The notes below the pieces were generated by a model. The model saw nothing but the letters and a program-made list of their open reading frames with translations, did not search any database and was not told where the DNA came from. Positions 33,023 to 44,382 of a DNA stretch of 64,000 nucleotides are shown here, piece by piece. Positions within the stretch are counted from its first letter, which is position 1. Each line of letters begins with the position of its first letter. The position numbers and the translations under genes are program-made. Source of the stretch: Pseudomonas sp. KUIN-1 (lineage in GTDB: Bacteria; Pseudomonadota; Gammaproteobacteria; Pseudomonadales; Pseudomonadaceae); NCBI RefSeq assembly GCF_009176725.1, contig NZ_AP020337.1, positions 1,054,001 to 1,118,000 of the forward strand. Direction: 5' to 3'.

Positions 33023-33839
33023 CAGCGAATCCTTTACGTGTTTTTTGGAAGAACCAGAACCCCATGGCAGCAATTACCGCGCCAATCACAATGGCGATAC
33101 CCAGACTGTCCCAATGGGGAAGATTGCCGAACAGCAGTACGCTACGGCTCTCTTCGATAATGTAGGTAAGCGGGTTCATCTGCAGCCAAGGGCGATAGAC
33201 TTCAGGAAGCGCCGCCACCGGGTAAAGAACCGGCGACAGAAACAGCAGGACAGTGGTCAGAACCGTAATGACATGGCCGACATCGCGCAAGTAAACGCCC
33301 AGGGATGCGAGAAACCAGCTGATACCCAGCGTGCCGAGAATGAGCGGCACCAGAATCAGCGGGAACAACAGCGCCGTCCAGAAAAGCGTGTGCGAGATCA
33401 GCAGTTGTGCGATCACCAGCACTATCAGGCTGATGCAACTGTGGAAAAGCGCCGAACCCAAGGTGATAACCGGCAGAATTTCCAGAGGAAACACCACCTT
33501 CTTGACGTAGTTGCTGTTACTCATCACCAAAGAAGGTGCTCTGTTGGCACACTCTGCAAACAAGCCATGCACGATCATCCCGACGAACAGCAGAATAGCG
33601 AAGCCGCCTTTGCCAGTGTCGACGCCGACCCAACGCGCGCTGAAGATTTCAGAGAACACGAAGGTATATACCGCCAGCATCAACACCGGGTTGAAGAATG
33701 ACCACGCCAGGCCCATCACCGAGCCACGGTAGCGCCCGATGACTTCTCTCTTGGTCATTTGCGAGATCAATGAGCGGTTGGTCCACAGGCTGCTGACTAG
33801 CCGCAAAGGGCCCGCCGAAGGAGTTTTATGAGGGTTCAT
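33012..33839 (-). CDS. wzm: O-antigen ABC transporter permease
   Basis: The protein has 275 residues from the ATG at 33839, which overlaps the rmlC stop (TAATG). It is an ABC-2 type permease with six membrane helices; the N-terminal region has LISQMTKREVIGRYRGSVMGLAWSF, and later SWFLASLGVYLRDVGHV and LTYIIEESRSVLLFG are standard for Wzm. It forms the export channel with Wzt. A longer frame to 34097 is an antisense-like extension inside rmlC and was not used. Confidence 0.93.
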   Translation of the reverse strand: MNPHKTPSAGPLRLVSSLWTNRSLISQMTKREVIGRYRGSVMGLAWSFFNPVLMLAVYTFVFSEIFSARWVGVDTGKGGFAILLFVGMIVHGLFAECANRAPSLVMSNSNYVKKVVFPLEILPVITLGSALFHSCISLIVLVIAQLLISHTLFWTALLFPLILVPLILGTLGISWFLASLGVYLRDVGHVITVLTTVLLFLSPVLYPVAALPEVYRPWLQMNPLTYIIEESRSVLLFGNLPHWDSLGIAIVIGAVIAAMGFWFFQKTRKGFADVI

Positions 33840-34384
33840 TAAGCGAACACCTCGGCGTCTTCGAATACGACGGCTTTCTGATCTTTGGCAGACAGGGAGG
33901 GCGCTTCGCCGAATGGCCAGTCGATGCCCACGGTGGCGTCGTTCCAGGCAAGGCTGCGTTCGTGCTCCGGCGCCCAGTAATCGGTGGTCTTGTAAAGGAA
34001 CTCGGCGCTTTCGGACAGTACGACGAAGCCGTGAGCAAAGCCTTCCGGAATCCACAGTTGTTTTTTGTTTTCGGCGGTGAGATGCAGTCCCACCCACTTA
34101 CCGAAGGTCGGGGAGCTCTTGCGCAGGTCGACCGCAACGTCAAAGACTTCTCCGACGGTGACTCGGACAAGCTTGCCCTGTGGCTGTTGAATTTGGTAAT
34201 GCAAACCGCGAAGAACGCCTTTCACCGAACGCGAGTGGTTGTCCTGAACGAACGTTACAGGCCGTCCAACGACCTCTTCGAATGCCTTCTGGTTGAAGCT
34301 TTCAAAGAAAAAACCGCGATCGTCGCCGAAGGTCTTGGGCTCGAATACGATGACGTCTGGAATGGCGAGGCGTGTTGCATTCAT
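33839..34384 (-). CDS. rmlC: dTDP-4-dehydrorhamnose 3,5-epimerase
   Basis: The protein has 181 residues, normal for RmlC. The cupin fold carries FGDDRGFFFESFN, VQDNHSRSVKGVLRGLHYQ with the catalytic His, KLVRVTVGEVFDVAVDLR and PEGFAHGFVVLSE. It performs the third step of dTDP-L-rhamnose synthesis. It is separated from rmlBDA by a glycosyltransferase gene and 690 bp of non-coding DNA, and leads the wzm-wzt operon. Confidence 0.95.
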   Translation of the reverse strand: MNATRLAIPDVIVFEPKTFGDDRGFFFESFNQKAFEEVVGRPVTFVQDNHSRSVKGVLRGLHYQIQQPQGKLVRVTVGEVFDVAVDLRKSSPTFGKWVGLHLTAENKKQLWIPEGFAHGFVVLSESAEFLYKTTDYWAPEHERSLAWNDATVGIDWPFGEAPSLSAKDQKAVVFEDAEVFA

Positions 34385-35075
34385 AGGTAACGTATCTCCG
34401 GGATGCTCATCAGGGTCTGCTCATAAGGCCCTGGCTGGGGCAGGCGTGTGTTGAAAAAAGCCTGCGCCATGGAATTTGATTGCGCCATTAAAACGCGTTT
34501 CACGATATCGAGGCTCATGGGCGTCGGGTGCCCCATAGGCTGTCCACCTGGGCGGAAAATGTCTGCGCTGGATAAGGGGGTAGTTCTGTTATGACTGTGG
34601 GGCGCGGGGCATGCATCGTCTATTTGTAGTTTTCCGACGTAGGTTCCGACGATGAGCAACACAAGGTCTTCATTGCAGGACGGTTTTACGAATTGAAGCG
34701 CGTCCGGTATCTGAGCTCACGGCCGTATGGGTGACTCGAGCCTTGTCATCCTTGGTTGGGCGGTACAAGTGACCCCACCTTCCGAGGCTGGTTCCGCTCA
34801 CCCCGGTTACACCGGCTTCTTTGCGCTCTTGATACCGAAAACAAAGGCCTGCACATTAACATAAGCCGCCGCCGGAGAACATTCGGTGCCCTGCGAAATT
34901 AAGCGGCTTCGGTACTGTGACCGATGCCCGGCCAAGCGGCGGCTAAAGTTCTCTGTGGCTTTGGGCGCAGATGTTGAAAACCCGTATTTTCAGAAGGTTG
35001 CGATGCCTGATCATCGGTTTAATCAGGCAGCATCGCTGTGGCTGGGCCAGAAGGGCGCGAGTGGCTATCTGGCAG
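34385..35075. other. 690-bp intergenic gap before rmlC
   Basis: This gap lies between the end of a leftward glycosyltransferase and the start of rmlC. It must contain the promoter for rmlC-wzm-wzt unless transcription runs through from rmlB. Reading frames here are short and unlike known proteins. A 9-bp inverted repeat (AGCCGCCGC 34864-34872, GCGGCGGCT 34936-34944) is present. I found no clear JUMPstart/ops element; GGCGGTAC at 34765 resembles one only loosely and lies on the other strand. It may hold remains of a deleted gene. Confidence 0.4.
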
Positions 35076-35987
35076 TCAACGCTTGCTTAGCATTGCTGTA
35101 AGGCAGGCAATAATGAAGAAGATCTTGTCTCTCGGTCTCCTGCGGCATTGCGGTGCCTTGAACGCGAGCTTCAGGAACGACAGCCGCGTACTCACGTGTT
35201 TCCCCGCAGGATGCAGTTGGCTGTCTCCGATCAACTGGCCAATCAGCACTACCTGCCCGGCCCACCAACCGTCAGCAATCTTTTTCAGTCGACTGATGAG
35301 TGAGGCAAGCCCGGTGTTGGCGCCAACCTGATTGTTGGCGTGTTGACGGTAGTCCATGCCGGGAACCGGATCGATAAGCCATCGGAAGCCGTGACTGCGA
35401 GCAAATGCGTAACAGTACCAGTCGTGCAGGCTGACGGCCTGAGCTGCATCCCAGTGGGAAAGGAGGGATGACTTGAAGGCATCTGCAAGCCGGCGATTCA
35501 TCACATAGGTGCAGCCGGGGCCCGCGGCTTCGAACAGATAATCCCACTGGACCTGAGGCTGAGCCTTGTCCAGCAGTACACGCTGACCATCCGGCCAGAA
35601 TGCGGTGACATTGCTGGAATAGGCATCATGATGACCCGGCGCCAAAGCCGCTACGGCGCGCTGAAGCTTGTCCGGATGCCAGATATCATCTTGATCGGAG
35701 AACGCTACGTAATCGAATGTCGAGAAATCGACATCCCGGATCAAGCGAAAGAAGTTGCGTGACGCTCCGCCAAATTGTCCGGCAGGCGGTAGCAGGGTGA
35801 TATTCGCATAACGCTGCGCGTAGTCAGCACACCATGCTTCAGTGCCGTCCGTGGAGGTATCGACACTGATGAACACGCTGACGCAGACGTTTGTCTGCTT
35901 CAGGATTGAATCAAGTTGCGCCTCTATCCACGCCATACCGTTATAGGCTGCCAATAGCACGGCTACCTTGGGAAAAACAGATGACAT
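35076..35987 (-). CDS. Family 2 glycosyltransferase (rhamnosyltransferase-like)
   Basis: The protein has 303 residues. GT-A motifs: VAVLLAAYNGMAWIEAQLDS, SVDTSTDGTEAW, FSDQDDIWHPDKLQ, then CTYVMNRRLADAF and LHDWYCYAFARSHGF, as in dTDP-rhamnosyltransferases. It likely starts or extends the rhamnan backbone in the cytoplasm. It lies 41 bp downstream of rmlA, in the same direction. Related in plan to the GT2 at 14996-16015. Confidence 0.85.
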   Translation of the reverse strand: MSSVFPKVAVLLAAYNGMAWIEAQLDSILKQTNVCVSVFISVDTSTDGTEAWCADYAQRYANITLLPPAGQFGGASRNFFRLIRDVDFSTFDYVAFSDQDDIWHPDKLQRAVAALAPGHHDAYSSNVTAFWPDGQRVLLDKAQPQVQWDYLFEAAGPGCTYVMNRRLADAFKSSLLSHWDAAQAVSLHDWYCYAFARSHGFRWLIDPVPGMDYRQHANNQVGANTGLASLISRLKKIADGWWAGQVVLIGQLIGDSQLHPAGKHVSTRLSFLKLAFKAPQCRRRPRDKIFFIIACLTAMLSKR

Positions 35988-36028
35988 ACTGTTCGCAGCC
36001 TTGCGGTATGGGATAGAGGTTTGCAGTC

Positions 36029-36919
36029 TTAGAACGAGCCCAGATCCAGCAGCTTCTGCAGATACTGGCCGTAGCCGGTCTTCTTCAGCTTCTGAGCCTG
36101 TTCACCCAACTGAGCGGCGGTGATCCAGCCGTTGGTGTAGGCGATCTCTTCCAGGCAGGCAACTTTCCAGCCCTGACGCTGCTCGATGGTGTGCACGAAA
36201 TGGCTCGCTTCCAGCAGCGACTCATGAGTGCCCGTGTCCAGCCACGCAAAGCCACGACCGAGAATTTCTACGGTCAGGCTCTTCTGCTCGAGGTAAGCAC
36301 GGTTTACATCCGTGATTTCCAGCTCACCGCGCTCGGAAGGCTTGATGCTCTTCGCGATTTCGACGACCTGATTGTCGTAGAAGTACAGGCCGGTGACGGC
36401 ATAGCTCGACTTCGGCGCTGCAGGCTTCTCTTCGATGCTCAAGGCGCGACCGGTTTCGTCGAACTCGACAACGCCAAATCGCTCAGGATCGGAAACGTGG
36501 TAACCGAAGACGGTAGCACCGCTGGTCTGCTGGCTGGCCGAGCGCAGGTTGTCGGAGAAGTGCTGACCGTAAAAGATGTTGTCGCCCAGGATCAGGCAGC
36601 AAGGATCTTCACCGATGAACTCTTCGCCGATGATGAACGCCTGTGCCAGACCGTCAGGTGTAGGTTGTTCAGCATAAGTCAGCTGAATACCGTACTGGCT
36701 GCCATCGCCCAGCAGTTTACGGAAGCTTGGCAAGTCTTCTGGTGTCGAGATGATCAGGACTTCACGCATCCCCGCCAGCATCAGCACTGAAAGAGGGTAA
36801 AAAATCATCGGCTTGTCGTAGATAGGCAGCATCTGCTTGGATACGCCAAGGGTGAGCGGGTGCAGACGAGTGCCCGAGCCGCCGGCCAGGATGATGCCTT
36901 TACGATTAATGGTGGTCAT
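36029..36919 (-). CDS. rmlA: Glucose-1-phosphate thymidylyltransferase
   Basis: The protein has 296 residues. The nucleotidyltransferase signature [20 protein letters not shown] is at the N-terminus, followed by [20 protein letters not shown] and [19 protein letters not shown]. It forms dTDP-glucose from glucose-1-phosphate and dTTP, the first step of both dTDP-rhamnose and the dTDP-Fuc3NAc-type route in this locus. It overlaps the rmlD stop by four bases. Confidence 0.96.
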   Translation of the reverse strand: MTTINRKGIILAGGSGTRLHPLTLGVSKQMLPIYDKPMIFYPLSVLMLAGMREVLIISTPEDLPSFRKLLGDGSQYGIQLTYAEQPTPDGLAQAFIIGEEFIGEDPCCLILGDNIFYGQHFSDNLRSASQQTSGATVFGYHVSDPERFGVVEFDETGRALSIEEKPAAPKSSYAVTGLYFYDNQVVEIAKSIKPSERGELEITDVNRAYLEQKSLTVEILGRGFAWLDTGTHESLLEASHFVHTIEQRQGWKVACLEEIAYTNGWITAAQLGEQAQKLKKTGYGQYLQKLLDLGSF

Positions 36920-37824
36920 TTGTTCAGAGTTTCCATGAGCATTCGGGCTACACCACTTTGCCAGTCAGGCAGGTGCAGAGAAAAATTGTGGCGCAGCTTT
37001 TCTGTGTTCAGACGCGAATTCAGAGGGCGTTGCGCGGGTGTAGGGTATTCGATGGTGCCGATGGGATTGATCGTTTCCACCGCCAGGGGTTCCCCGTTGG
37101 CGCGGGCGAAATCAATCACATATTGCGCGTAGGCATGCCATGACACTTCGCCGGCAGGTGCCAGGTTGTAGATGCCACACAGCTCCGGCTTCGCCAGCGT
37201 TTGAAGCAGGGCTGCAGTCGCTATGTCGGCCAGCAACTCGGCTCCTGTAGGCGCTCCAATCTGATCGGCAATCACATTGAGCGCCGGGCGATCTTTTGCA
37301 AGGCGCAGCATGGTTTTGGCAAAGTTGTTGCCGCGTGCCGCGTAAACCCAGCTGGTACGGAAGATCAGGTGCTTGCAGCCTGAGGCAGCGATAAGTTGCT
37401 CGCCTTCAAGTTTGGTCGCGCCGTAATAGTTGACCGGCGACACCGCATCGCTTTCTTTCCATGCGATGCTGCCTGAACCGTCGAATACATAATCGGTCGA
37501 GTAATGAACCAATAGCGCATCCAGTATGCGGGCCTCTTCTGCCATGACCTGACTGGCCAGGGCATTGACCGTATGCGCGAGCTCGCGCTCGGTTTCGGCT
37601 TTGTCGACAGCGGTATAGGCTGCGGCGTTGACAATAACCTGAGGTTTAACGCTGCGAATGGTATTGCGCAAACCATCCAGATCAGAAAGATCGCCAGAAA
37701 GCTCGCCATAAGCCGTCGATACGCTATGGCGGTCAAGAGCGACAACTTCACCTACTACAGCGAGTGAACGTTGCAACTCCCAACCCACTTGGCCGTTTTT
37801 GCCCAGCAGAAGAATTTTCATCAT
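36916..37824 (-). CDS. rmlD: dTDP-4-dehydrorhamnose reductase
   Basis: The protein has 302 residues. Extended SDR with [39 protein letters not shown] and the YxxxK motif in [15 protein letters not shown]. It reduces dTDP-4-keto-L-rhamnose to dTDP-L-rhamnose. The ATG overlaps the rmlB stop (ATGA at 37821-37824). Confidence 0.95.
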   Translation of the reverse strand: MMKILLLGKNGQVGWELQRSLAVVGEVVALDRHSVSTAYGELSGDLSDLDGLRNTIRSVKPQVIVNAAAYTAVDKAETERELAHTVNALASQVMAEEARILDALLVHYSTDYVFDGSGSIAWKESDAVSPVNYYGATKLEGEQLIAASGCKHLIFRTSWVYAARGNNFAKTMLRLAKDRPALNVIADQIGAPTGAELLADIATAALLQTLAKPELCGIYNLAPAGEVSWHAYAQYVIDFARANGEPLAVETINPIGTIEYPTPAQRPLNSRLNTEKLRHNFSLHLPDWQSGVARMLMETLNK

Positions 37825-38894
37825 TTATCGGCGCGCGCTGTGTAGTTCTTGTCGATCCATTGCTGGTAGCTTCCGCTCTTTACATGAGCAACCCACTCGG
37901 GGTTATCGAGATACCACTGCACCGTCTTGCGGATGCCGGATTCGAAGCTTTCTTCCGGCACCCAGCCCAGCTCACGCTGAATCTTGCTGGCATCAATCGC
38001 GTAGCGCAGATCATGGCCCGGGCGGTCCTGCACATAAGTGATCAGGCTGGCATGCGGGCGATGGGCTGAGTCCGGACGCAGTTGGTCGAGCAGGGCGCAG
38101 ACAGTGTTGACCACTTCGAGGTTCTGCTTCTCGTTGTGACCACCGATGTTATAGGTTTCGCCGATCTCGCCTTCGGTGACGACTTTGTACAATGCGCGGG
38201 CGTGGTCTTCTACGTAGAGCCAGTCACGAACCTGATCACCTTTGCCGTAGATAGGCAGCGGTTTGCCTTCAAGCGCATTGAGAATGATCAGCGGGATCAG
38301 CTTCTCTGGGAAATGGCACGGGCCGTAATTGTTGGAGCAGTTGGTCACCAGAGTAGGCAGGCCGTAGGTACGGCTCCAGGCGCGTACCAGGTGGTCAGAG
38401 CTGGCCTTGCTGGCCGAGTAGGGTGAGCTTGGCTGGTAAGGGGTGGTCTCGGTGAAGAGATCTTCCGGGCCTTCCAGGTCGCCATACACTTCATCGGTGG
38501 AAATATGATGAAAGCGGAAGTTGGCCTTGCGTGCTTCGTCCAGTTGGCTCCAGTAGCCACGCGCAGCTTCAAGCAGCGTATAGGTGCCGATGATGTTGGT
38601 CTGGATAAACTCCGAAGGGCCTGTGATCGAGCGATCGACATGCGATTCGGCCGCCAGGTGCATCACTGCATCGGGCTGATGTTCTTTGAACACCCGATCC
38701 ACGTCATCACGGTTGCAGATATCGACATGCTCAAACGCATAGCGCTCGCTTTGATCGGCTGACTGCAGCGACTCAAGGTTGCCTGCATAGGTCAGCTTGT
38801 CGACGTTAACGACGGAATCGGTTGTGTTGGCAATGATGTGCCTGATGACCGCCGAACCGATGAAGCCAGCACCGCCTGTTACTAAGATCTTCAA
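37821..38894 (-). CDS. rmlB: dTDP-glucose 4,6-dehydratase
   Basis: The protein has 357 residues from a TTG at 38894, giving (M)[19 protein letters not shown] as in the family; the 70-residue extension of the longer frame is unlike RmlB. Further motifs: [11 protein letters not shown] and [15 protein letters not shown] (YxxxK). It makes dTDP-4-keto-6-deoxyglucose, shared by rhamnose synthesis and by the FdtD/FdtB-like branch. It is the first gene of the leftward O-antigen operon. AAGGT lies about ten bases before the TTG. Confidence 0.95.
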   Translation of the reverse strand: MKILVTGGAGFIGSAVIRHIIANTTDSVVNVDKLTYAGNLESLQSADQSERYAFEHVDICNRDDVDRVFKEHQPDAVMHLAAESHVDRSITGPSEFIQTNIIGTYTLLEAARGYWSQLDEARKANFRFHHISTDEVYGDLEGPEDLFTETTPYQPSSPYSASKASSDHLVRAWSRTYGLPTLVTNCSNNYGPCHFPEKLIPLIILNALEGKPLPIYGKGDQVRDWLYVEDHARALYKVVTEGEIGETYNIGGHNEKQNLEVVNTVCALLDQLRPDSAHRPHASLITYVQDRPGHDLRYAIDASKIQRELGWVPEESFESGIRKTVQWYLDNPEWVAHVKSGSYQQWIDKNYTARADK

Positions 38895-39114
38895 AAGAGT
38901 ATCTACCTTGGGTTGTGACAAGGCTCTGCCCGGTCCGTGGAAACAATCGCTGATCGGCCTTCGTCTTTCAGACATCTGCTGCGTTAAACATGAATGTTTA
39001 AATGACGTGGATGAGCGATGGTTAAAAAACGACATTTTACATATAAAAACAGACATCCCCATCAAAAATTTGAGGGTGTCGGCGATAGTGTGGAGCGCTT
39101 GAGCATGGCGGTGC
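38895..39114. other. Upstream region of the O-antigen operon
   Basis: These 220 bp separate rmlB from the ychF terminator and should contain the main promoter of the leftward rml operon. The part 38990-39070 is AT-rich. I could not assign -35 and -10 boxes with confidence and saw no gene. Confidence 0.4.
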
Positions 39115-39152
39115 ATAAAAACGCGAAAGCCCCGGATAATGGGGCTTTCGCG
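39115..39152 (-). terminator. Intrinsic terminator after ychF
   Basis: CGCGAAAGCCCC (39122-39133) and GGGGCTTTCGCG (39141-39152) form a 12-bp stem with a seven-base loop. Read leftward it is followed by TTTTT. It ends the pth-ychF transcription unit and insulates the O-antigen operon. Confidence 0.9.
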
Positions 39153-39200
39153 GTGATCGGAGCGCGCTCTTGCCGAGCGCCCTCTGGGTATGCGTGATGC

Positions 39201-40301
<1,101 letters not shown>

Positions 40302-40322
40302 GGTGTTTCCCCTCGAGTGATG

Positions 40323-40907
40323 TCAGGCCTTCTGGCTGTGCAGGTTTTTCATCGCCCGGTTCCATTCACCGGCGAAGATATCCGGCAGCACGCCGAGGGC
40401 AAAGTCGATACTGGCGTCCAGTTTTTCCTGTTCGGCGCGTGGCGCTCGACCCAGGACAAAGCCGGATACCTTGCTGGCATCGCCCGGGTGGCCAATGCCA
40501 AGCCGCAAGCGATGGAATGTGTTCTGGTTGCCGAGCTGCGCAATGATGTCGCGCAGCCCGTTATGACCGCCATGGCCGCCGCCTACTTTGAGTTTGGCAA
40601 CGCCCGGAGGCAGGTCAAGTTCGTCATGCGCCACCAGAATCGACTCCACCGGGATGCGATAAAAGCCGGCGAGTGCTGCGACAGCCTGGCCGCTGCGGTT
40701 CATGTAAGTGGTGGGAATCAGCAGACGAACATCCTGACCCTGGTGCGTGAAGCGCCCGGTCAGGCCAAAGAATTTGCGCTCGGGAACGAGGTTGACTCGT
40801 TGCGCCGCAGCAATACGCTCAACAAAAAAAGCCCCTGCGTTATGCCGGGTCTGTTCGTATTCGGCGCCTGGATTTCCCAGGCCCACGATCAGTTGTATGG
40901 CGGTCAC
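40323..40907 (-). CDS. pth: Peptidyl-tRNA hydrolase
   Basis: The protein has 194 residues. [66 protein letters not shown] carry the catalytic His (TRHNAG) and Asp (HDELDL). It frees tRNA from dropped-off peptidyl-tRNA. Located between rplY and ychF. Confidence 0.97.
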   Translation of the reverse strand: MTAIQLIVGLGNPGAEYEQTRHNAGAFFVERIAAAQRVNLVPERKFFGLTGRFTHQGQDVRLLIPTTYMNRSGQAVAALAGFYRIPVESILVAHDELDLPPGVAKLKVGGGHGGHNGLRDIIAQLGNQNTFHRLRLGIGHPGDASKVSGFVLGRAPRAEQEKLDASIDFALGVLPDIFAGEWNRAMKNLHSQKA

Positions 40908-41071
40908 GACAGGGGCTCTTCCTTTGGAGTTGAGGGTTGAACCGCTGACGACAGCGGCAATGTGGACGAAAACTGCTCATTTACCATGATGTAAACTCAG
41001 CGATCTCGCCCGCTTTGCCTGCTATCGCTCGCGATGTTCCCTGAGCAACTCCGACGTTACCAAGTAATGAA

Positions 41072-41686
41072 TTACTCGGCAGCGCCTTCTTCAGCTTCAC
41101 CTTCTTCTTCGTCTTTGACGATACGCGGTGCGTGGACGTTGGCGATTGCCAGGTCAGTACCGTGTGCCAAAGCGACGAACTCAACGCCTTTAGGGGCTTT
41201 CAGTTCGGACAGGTGAACGTTGTCACCTACTTCCAGCGCGCCCAGATCGACTTCGATGAACTCAGGCAGGTCTTTCGGCAGGCAGGTCACTTCCAGTTCA
41301 GTGGTAGTGTGCGAGATCTCGCCGCCTTTCTTGACCGGAGCTTCTTCGTTCAGGAAGTGGATCGGCACGATTGCGGTCAGTTTCTGGCCGGCAATAACGC
41401 GCACGAAGTCAGCGTGCATCACGTGGCCTTTGGCCGGGTGACGTTGCAGCGCCTTGATGATGACGTTTTGCTTCTTGCCACCAACGTTCAGCTCGATGAT
41501 GTGGCTGTAGGCCGCATCGTTTTCCAGCAGTTTGGCAACTTCTTTGGCCAGCATGCTGATGGACTCGGGGGCTTTGTCGCCACCGTAGACGACAGCTGGA
41601 ACCAGGCTAGCGAGACGACGCAGGCGGCGGCTCGCACCTTTCCCCAGGTCGGAACGCTGTTCTGCATTCAGGGTAAATTCGTTCAT
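41072..41686 (-). CDS. rplY: 50S ribosomal protein L25 (CTC form)
   Basis: The protein has 204 residues from the ATG at 41686 (GGAG six to seven bases upstream). The N-terminal L25 domain ([21 protein letters not shown]) is followed by the CTC/TL5-type C-terminal beta domain ([20 protein letters not shown]) and an acidic tail ([13 protein letters not shown]). It binds 5S rRNA. It lies between prs and pth. Confidence 0.97.
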   Translation of the reverse strand: MNEFTLNAEQRSDLGKGASRRLRRLASLVPAVVYGGDKAPESISMLAKEVAKLLENDAAYSHIIELNVGGKKQNVIIKALQRHPAKGHVMHADFVRVIAGQKLTAIVPIHFLNEEAPVKKGGEISHTTTELEVTCLPKDLPEFIEVDLGALEVGDNVHLSELKAPKGVEFVALAHGTDLAIANVHAPRIVKDEEEGEAEEGAAE

Positions 41687-41750
41687 GTTGTATCTCCAAA
41701 TTAACCACATCCACCGTTGCGTTTGCGACCAGCGCTCGGATGGTATGGGC

Positions 41751-41787
41751 AAAAAAGCCCCGCCCTGACCGGATGTCAGGGCGGGGC
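41751..41787 (-). terminator. Intrinsic terminator after prs
   Basis: GCCCCGCCCTGAC (41757-41769) and GTCAGGGCGGGGC (41775-41787) form a perfect 13-bp stem with a five-base loop; leftward it is followed by six T. It separates prs from rplY. Confidence 0.93.
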
Positions 41788-41810
41788 GCTTTTCGTCTGC
41801 GTGATGTCAG

Positions 41811-42752
41811 TTAACGGAACATCGCGCTGATCGATTCTTCGTTGCTGATGCGGCGAACCGCTTCGGCGACTACCGGGGCAATATCCAGTTGACGGATACG
41901 GCCACAGGCTTGAGCGGCGGCGGACAACGGGATGGTGTTGGTCACCACCAGTTCGTCCAGCACGGAATTTTCAATGTTTTCGATCGCCCGACCCGACAGC
42001 ACAGGGTGTGTGCAGTAGGCGAAGACCTTGGCAGCACCATGCTCTTTCAGGGCCTTGGCCGCGTGGCACAGCGTGCCGGCGGTATCGACCATGTCATCGA
42101 CCAGAATGCAGGTACGCCCTTCGACATCACCAATGATATGCATCACTTCGGAGTGATTGGCTTTCTCACGGCGTTTGTCGATGATACCGAGATCGACGCC
42201 CAGGGATTTGGCGACAGCACGTGCACGCACGACACCACCGATATCCGGGGAAACGATCATCAGGTTTTCGAAGCGCTGATCTTCGATGTCATCCACCAGA
42301 ACGGGGGAGCCGTAGATGTTATCTACCGGAATGTCGAAGAAGCCCTGAATCTGGTCAGCATGCAGATCAACCGTGAGCACACGGTCGATTCCCACTACGG
42401 TCAGCATATCAGCGACAACTTTTGCGCTGATGGCAACACGTGCGGAGCGCGGACGGCGATCCTGGCGGGCATAACCAAAGTAGGGAATCACAGCAGTGAT
42501 TCGGGACGCTGAGGAGCGACGGAAGGCATCAGCCATCACGACGAGTTCCATCAGGTTGTCGTTCGTGGGTGCGCAGGTCGGCTGAATGATAAAGACGTCT
42601 TTACCGCGGACGTTTTCATTAATCTCAGTGCTGATTTCGCCGTCGGAGAATTTTCCAACAGAAACATCACCCAGTGGGATATGCAGCTGACGTACTACAC
42701 GCCGAGCGAGATCGGGGTTGGCATTCCCCGTAAAGACCATCATCTTGGACAC
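41811..42752 (-). CDS. prs: Ribose-phosphate pyrophosphokinase
   Basis: The protein has 313 residues. [22 protein letters not shown], the flexible loop [21 protein letters not shown] and the PRPP-binding motif [21 protein letters not shown] are all present. It makes PRPP for nucleotides, His and Trp. It lies between tRNA-Gln (upstream) and rplY; the tRNA-prs arrangement suggests partial read-through from the ispE-tRNA unit. Confidence 0.97.
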   Translation of the reverse strand: MSKMMVFTGNANPDLARRVVRQLHIPLGDVSVGKFSDGEISTEINENVRGKDVFIIQPTCAPTNDNLMELVVMADAFRRSSASRITAVIPYFGYARQDRRPRSARVAISAKVVADMLTVVGIDRVLTVDLHADQIQGFFDIPVDNIYGSPVLVDDIEDQRFENLMIVSPDIGGVVRARAVAKSLGVDLGIIDKRREKANHSEVMHIIGDVEGRTCILVDDMVDTAGTLCHAAKALKEHGAAKVFAYCTHPVLSGRAIENIENSVLDELVVTNTIPLSAAAQACGRIRQLDIAPVVAEAVRRISNEESISAMFR

Positions 42753-42797
42753 GCGCAGTACCTAGAGGCTGAGGGTAACCTGGATGAGTATAGAAAA

Positions 42798-42872
42798 TGG
42801 CAGGGGCGGCTGGATTCGAACCAACGCATGGCAGGATCAAAACCTGCTGCCTTACCGCTTGGCGACGCCCCT
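42798..42872 (-). tRNA. tRNA-Gln (UUG)
   Basis: Leftward cloverleaf of 75 bases with acceptor AGGGGCG/CGCCCCT, anticodon loop TTTTGAT with anticodon TTG, T-arm around GGTTCGAATCC, discriminator G and encoded CCA (42798-42800). It lies between ispE and prs. Confidence 0.96.
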
Positions 42873-42909
42873 GTATTGAATCAATCGAGTGCCTGGCACT
42901 CAATTCCTG

Positions 42910-43764
42910 CTACAGAATTTGCAGCTTACGATGCAACATCGAGATGTTGCTTCCTTTCGCTACGAACCCCGTAAGGGTCTCTGTAAGAAGGGCCGAGACT
43001 TTATCAGCTTCAGCTTTGTTTGGGAAGGCCCCAAACACACAACTTCCAGTTCCGGTTAATTTTGCTTCGGTAAATTTACCTAGCAAATTCAAAGCGTTAC
43101 GTACTTCTGGGTAACGCCTCTCTACAACCGCCTTACAGTCATTTCGACTGTTTCCCTTGGGAACGGGGCGCACTTTAATGGGCGGCGTGTCGCGTGTCAA
43201 CAACGGATCTGAAAAAATTTCTGCTGTACTTACAGATACTTGCGGGACGAGCACCAAATACCAGGGTTCTTCCGGGTCCACCGGGGTGAGAATTTCGCCG
43301 ACGCCCTCAGCAAAAGCGGCATGTCCACGTACGAAAACCGGTACATCGGCGCCCAGTGTCAGCCCCAGTTGCGCCAGACGATCCTCATCCCAGCCGAGCT
43401 GCCATAAATGATTCAGGGCCAGCAGGGTGGTCGCTGCATCCGAGCTGCCGCCGCCGATACCGCCACCCATGGGCAGGCGTTTTTCCAGCCAGATGTCCAT
43501 GCCCAGTGTACAACCGGACTGTTGTTGCAGGGCACGGGCGGCTTTGACGATCAGGTTACTGTCATGCGGGACGCCGGGAACGTCGGTCTGCAGGTGAATC
43601 TCGCCATCTTCGCGAACGCTAAAACCCAGTTCGTCGCCGTAATCGAGAAACTGAAACAGCGTCTGCAGTTCGTGATAACCGTCAGGACGACGTCCGAGAA
43701 TGTGCAGCATGAGGTTGAGTTTTGCCGGGGCAGGCAAAACCAGTTGTGGCGTGCTCATGCTCAT
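42910..43764 (-). CDS. ispE: 4-diphosphocytidyl-2-C-methyl-D-erythritol kinase
   Basis: The protein has 284 residues from the ATG at 43764, overlapping the lolB stop by four bases. GHMP kinase: [26 protein letters not shown] and the P-loop-like [19 protein letters not shown]. It phosphorylates CDP-ME in the MEP isoprenoid pathway. The longer frame to 43851 would run through lolB and was not used. Confidence 0.96.
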   Translation of the reverse strand: MSMSTPQLVLPAPAKLNLMLHILGRRPDGYHELQTLFQFLDYGDELGFSVREDGEIHLQTDVPGVPHDSNLIVKAARALQQQSGCTLGMDIWLEKRLPMGGGIGGGSSDAATTLLALNHLWQLGWDEDRLAQLGLTLGADVPVFVRGHAAFAEGVGEILTPVDPEEPWYLVLVPQVSVSTAEIFSDPLLTRDTPPIKVRPVPKGNSRNDCKAVVERRYPEVRNALNLLGKFTEAKLTGTGSCVFGAFPNKAEADKVSALLTETLTGFVAKGSNISMLHRKLQIL

Positions 43765-44378
43765 TGCCCCAGTTTGCGAGGCTGCCAGTCCTTGATGACC
43801 AGCGTGACATCCAGATCCTGCCCGTGCAGCTTGACGCGCTCTGGCAGCCAATAGCCGTTCTGCTCGACGTAGCTGAGGTATTCCACCTGCCAGCCATCCT
43901 GTTCAAGGCTGGCCAGTCGGCTGTCGCCATCGAGTGTCACGTTGCTTTTGCTGTCCGGTGCCGGTAGACCGCGTACCCACCATACAAGGTGCGACACGGG
44001 TAGTTTCCAGCCCAGTTGATCCTGCAGCAGTGATTCTGGCGAGGTGGCTTCGTAGCGGCCCTGATTGGCGACTTCGAGCACCACGGCGCCGGGCCTGCCG
44101 GTCAGGCGTGCAGCACCACGACCGAGCGGGCCGGACAGGCGGATATCGTAGTAATCCTGGCGCTGCAGCCAGAACAGGGTGCCGCTGCCGGAGTCTTTCG
44201 GCGCGCGGATACCGACCTTGCCGTTGATCTGCCAGCCATCGAGGCTGCTCAGTTGCTGTTTGTGCTCGCGCCATTGCGCGGAGTCACCTTTGCCCTGAAC
44301 GGCTTCGCGGGAGGTGAGGCCGGCGCAGCCGGTGAGCAGGGCGATGAGGCTGAATACGATTACGTGGCGCAAAAACAT
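43761..44378 (-). CDS. lolB: Outer membrane lipoprotein LolB
   Basis: The protein has 205 residues. Lipoprotein signal ending LIALLTGC, with Cys18 lipidated. The mature protein fits Lol[41 protein letters not shown]. LolB accepts lipoproteins from LolA and inserts them into the outer membrane. It is followed by ispE (ATGA overlap) and preceded by the TPR lipoprotein gene four bases upstream, the usual Pseudomonas order. Confidence 0.95.
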   Translation of the reverse strand: MFLRHVIVFSLIALLTGCAGLTSREAVQGKGDSAQWREHKQQLSSLDGWQINGKVGIRAPKDSGSGTLFWLQRQDYYDIRLSGPLGRGAARLTGRPGAVVLEVANQGRYEATSPESLLQDQLGWKLPVSHLVWWVRGLPAPDSKSNVTLDGDSRLASLEQDGWQVEYLSYVEQNGYWLPERVKLHGQDLDVTLVIKDWQPRKLGQ

Positions 44379-44382
44379 AACG

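Noticed and set aside
34886..35101. 71-codon rightward ORF in the rml gap
   Set aside because: Overlaps the end of the leftward GT2 gene and shows no motif.
38897..39116. N-terminal extension of rmlB by about 70 codons
   Set aside because: RmlB begins with the Rossmann strand KILVTGG, so initiation at the TTG at 38894 fits; the extension is AT-rich non-coding sequence.
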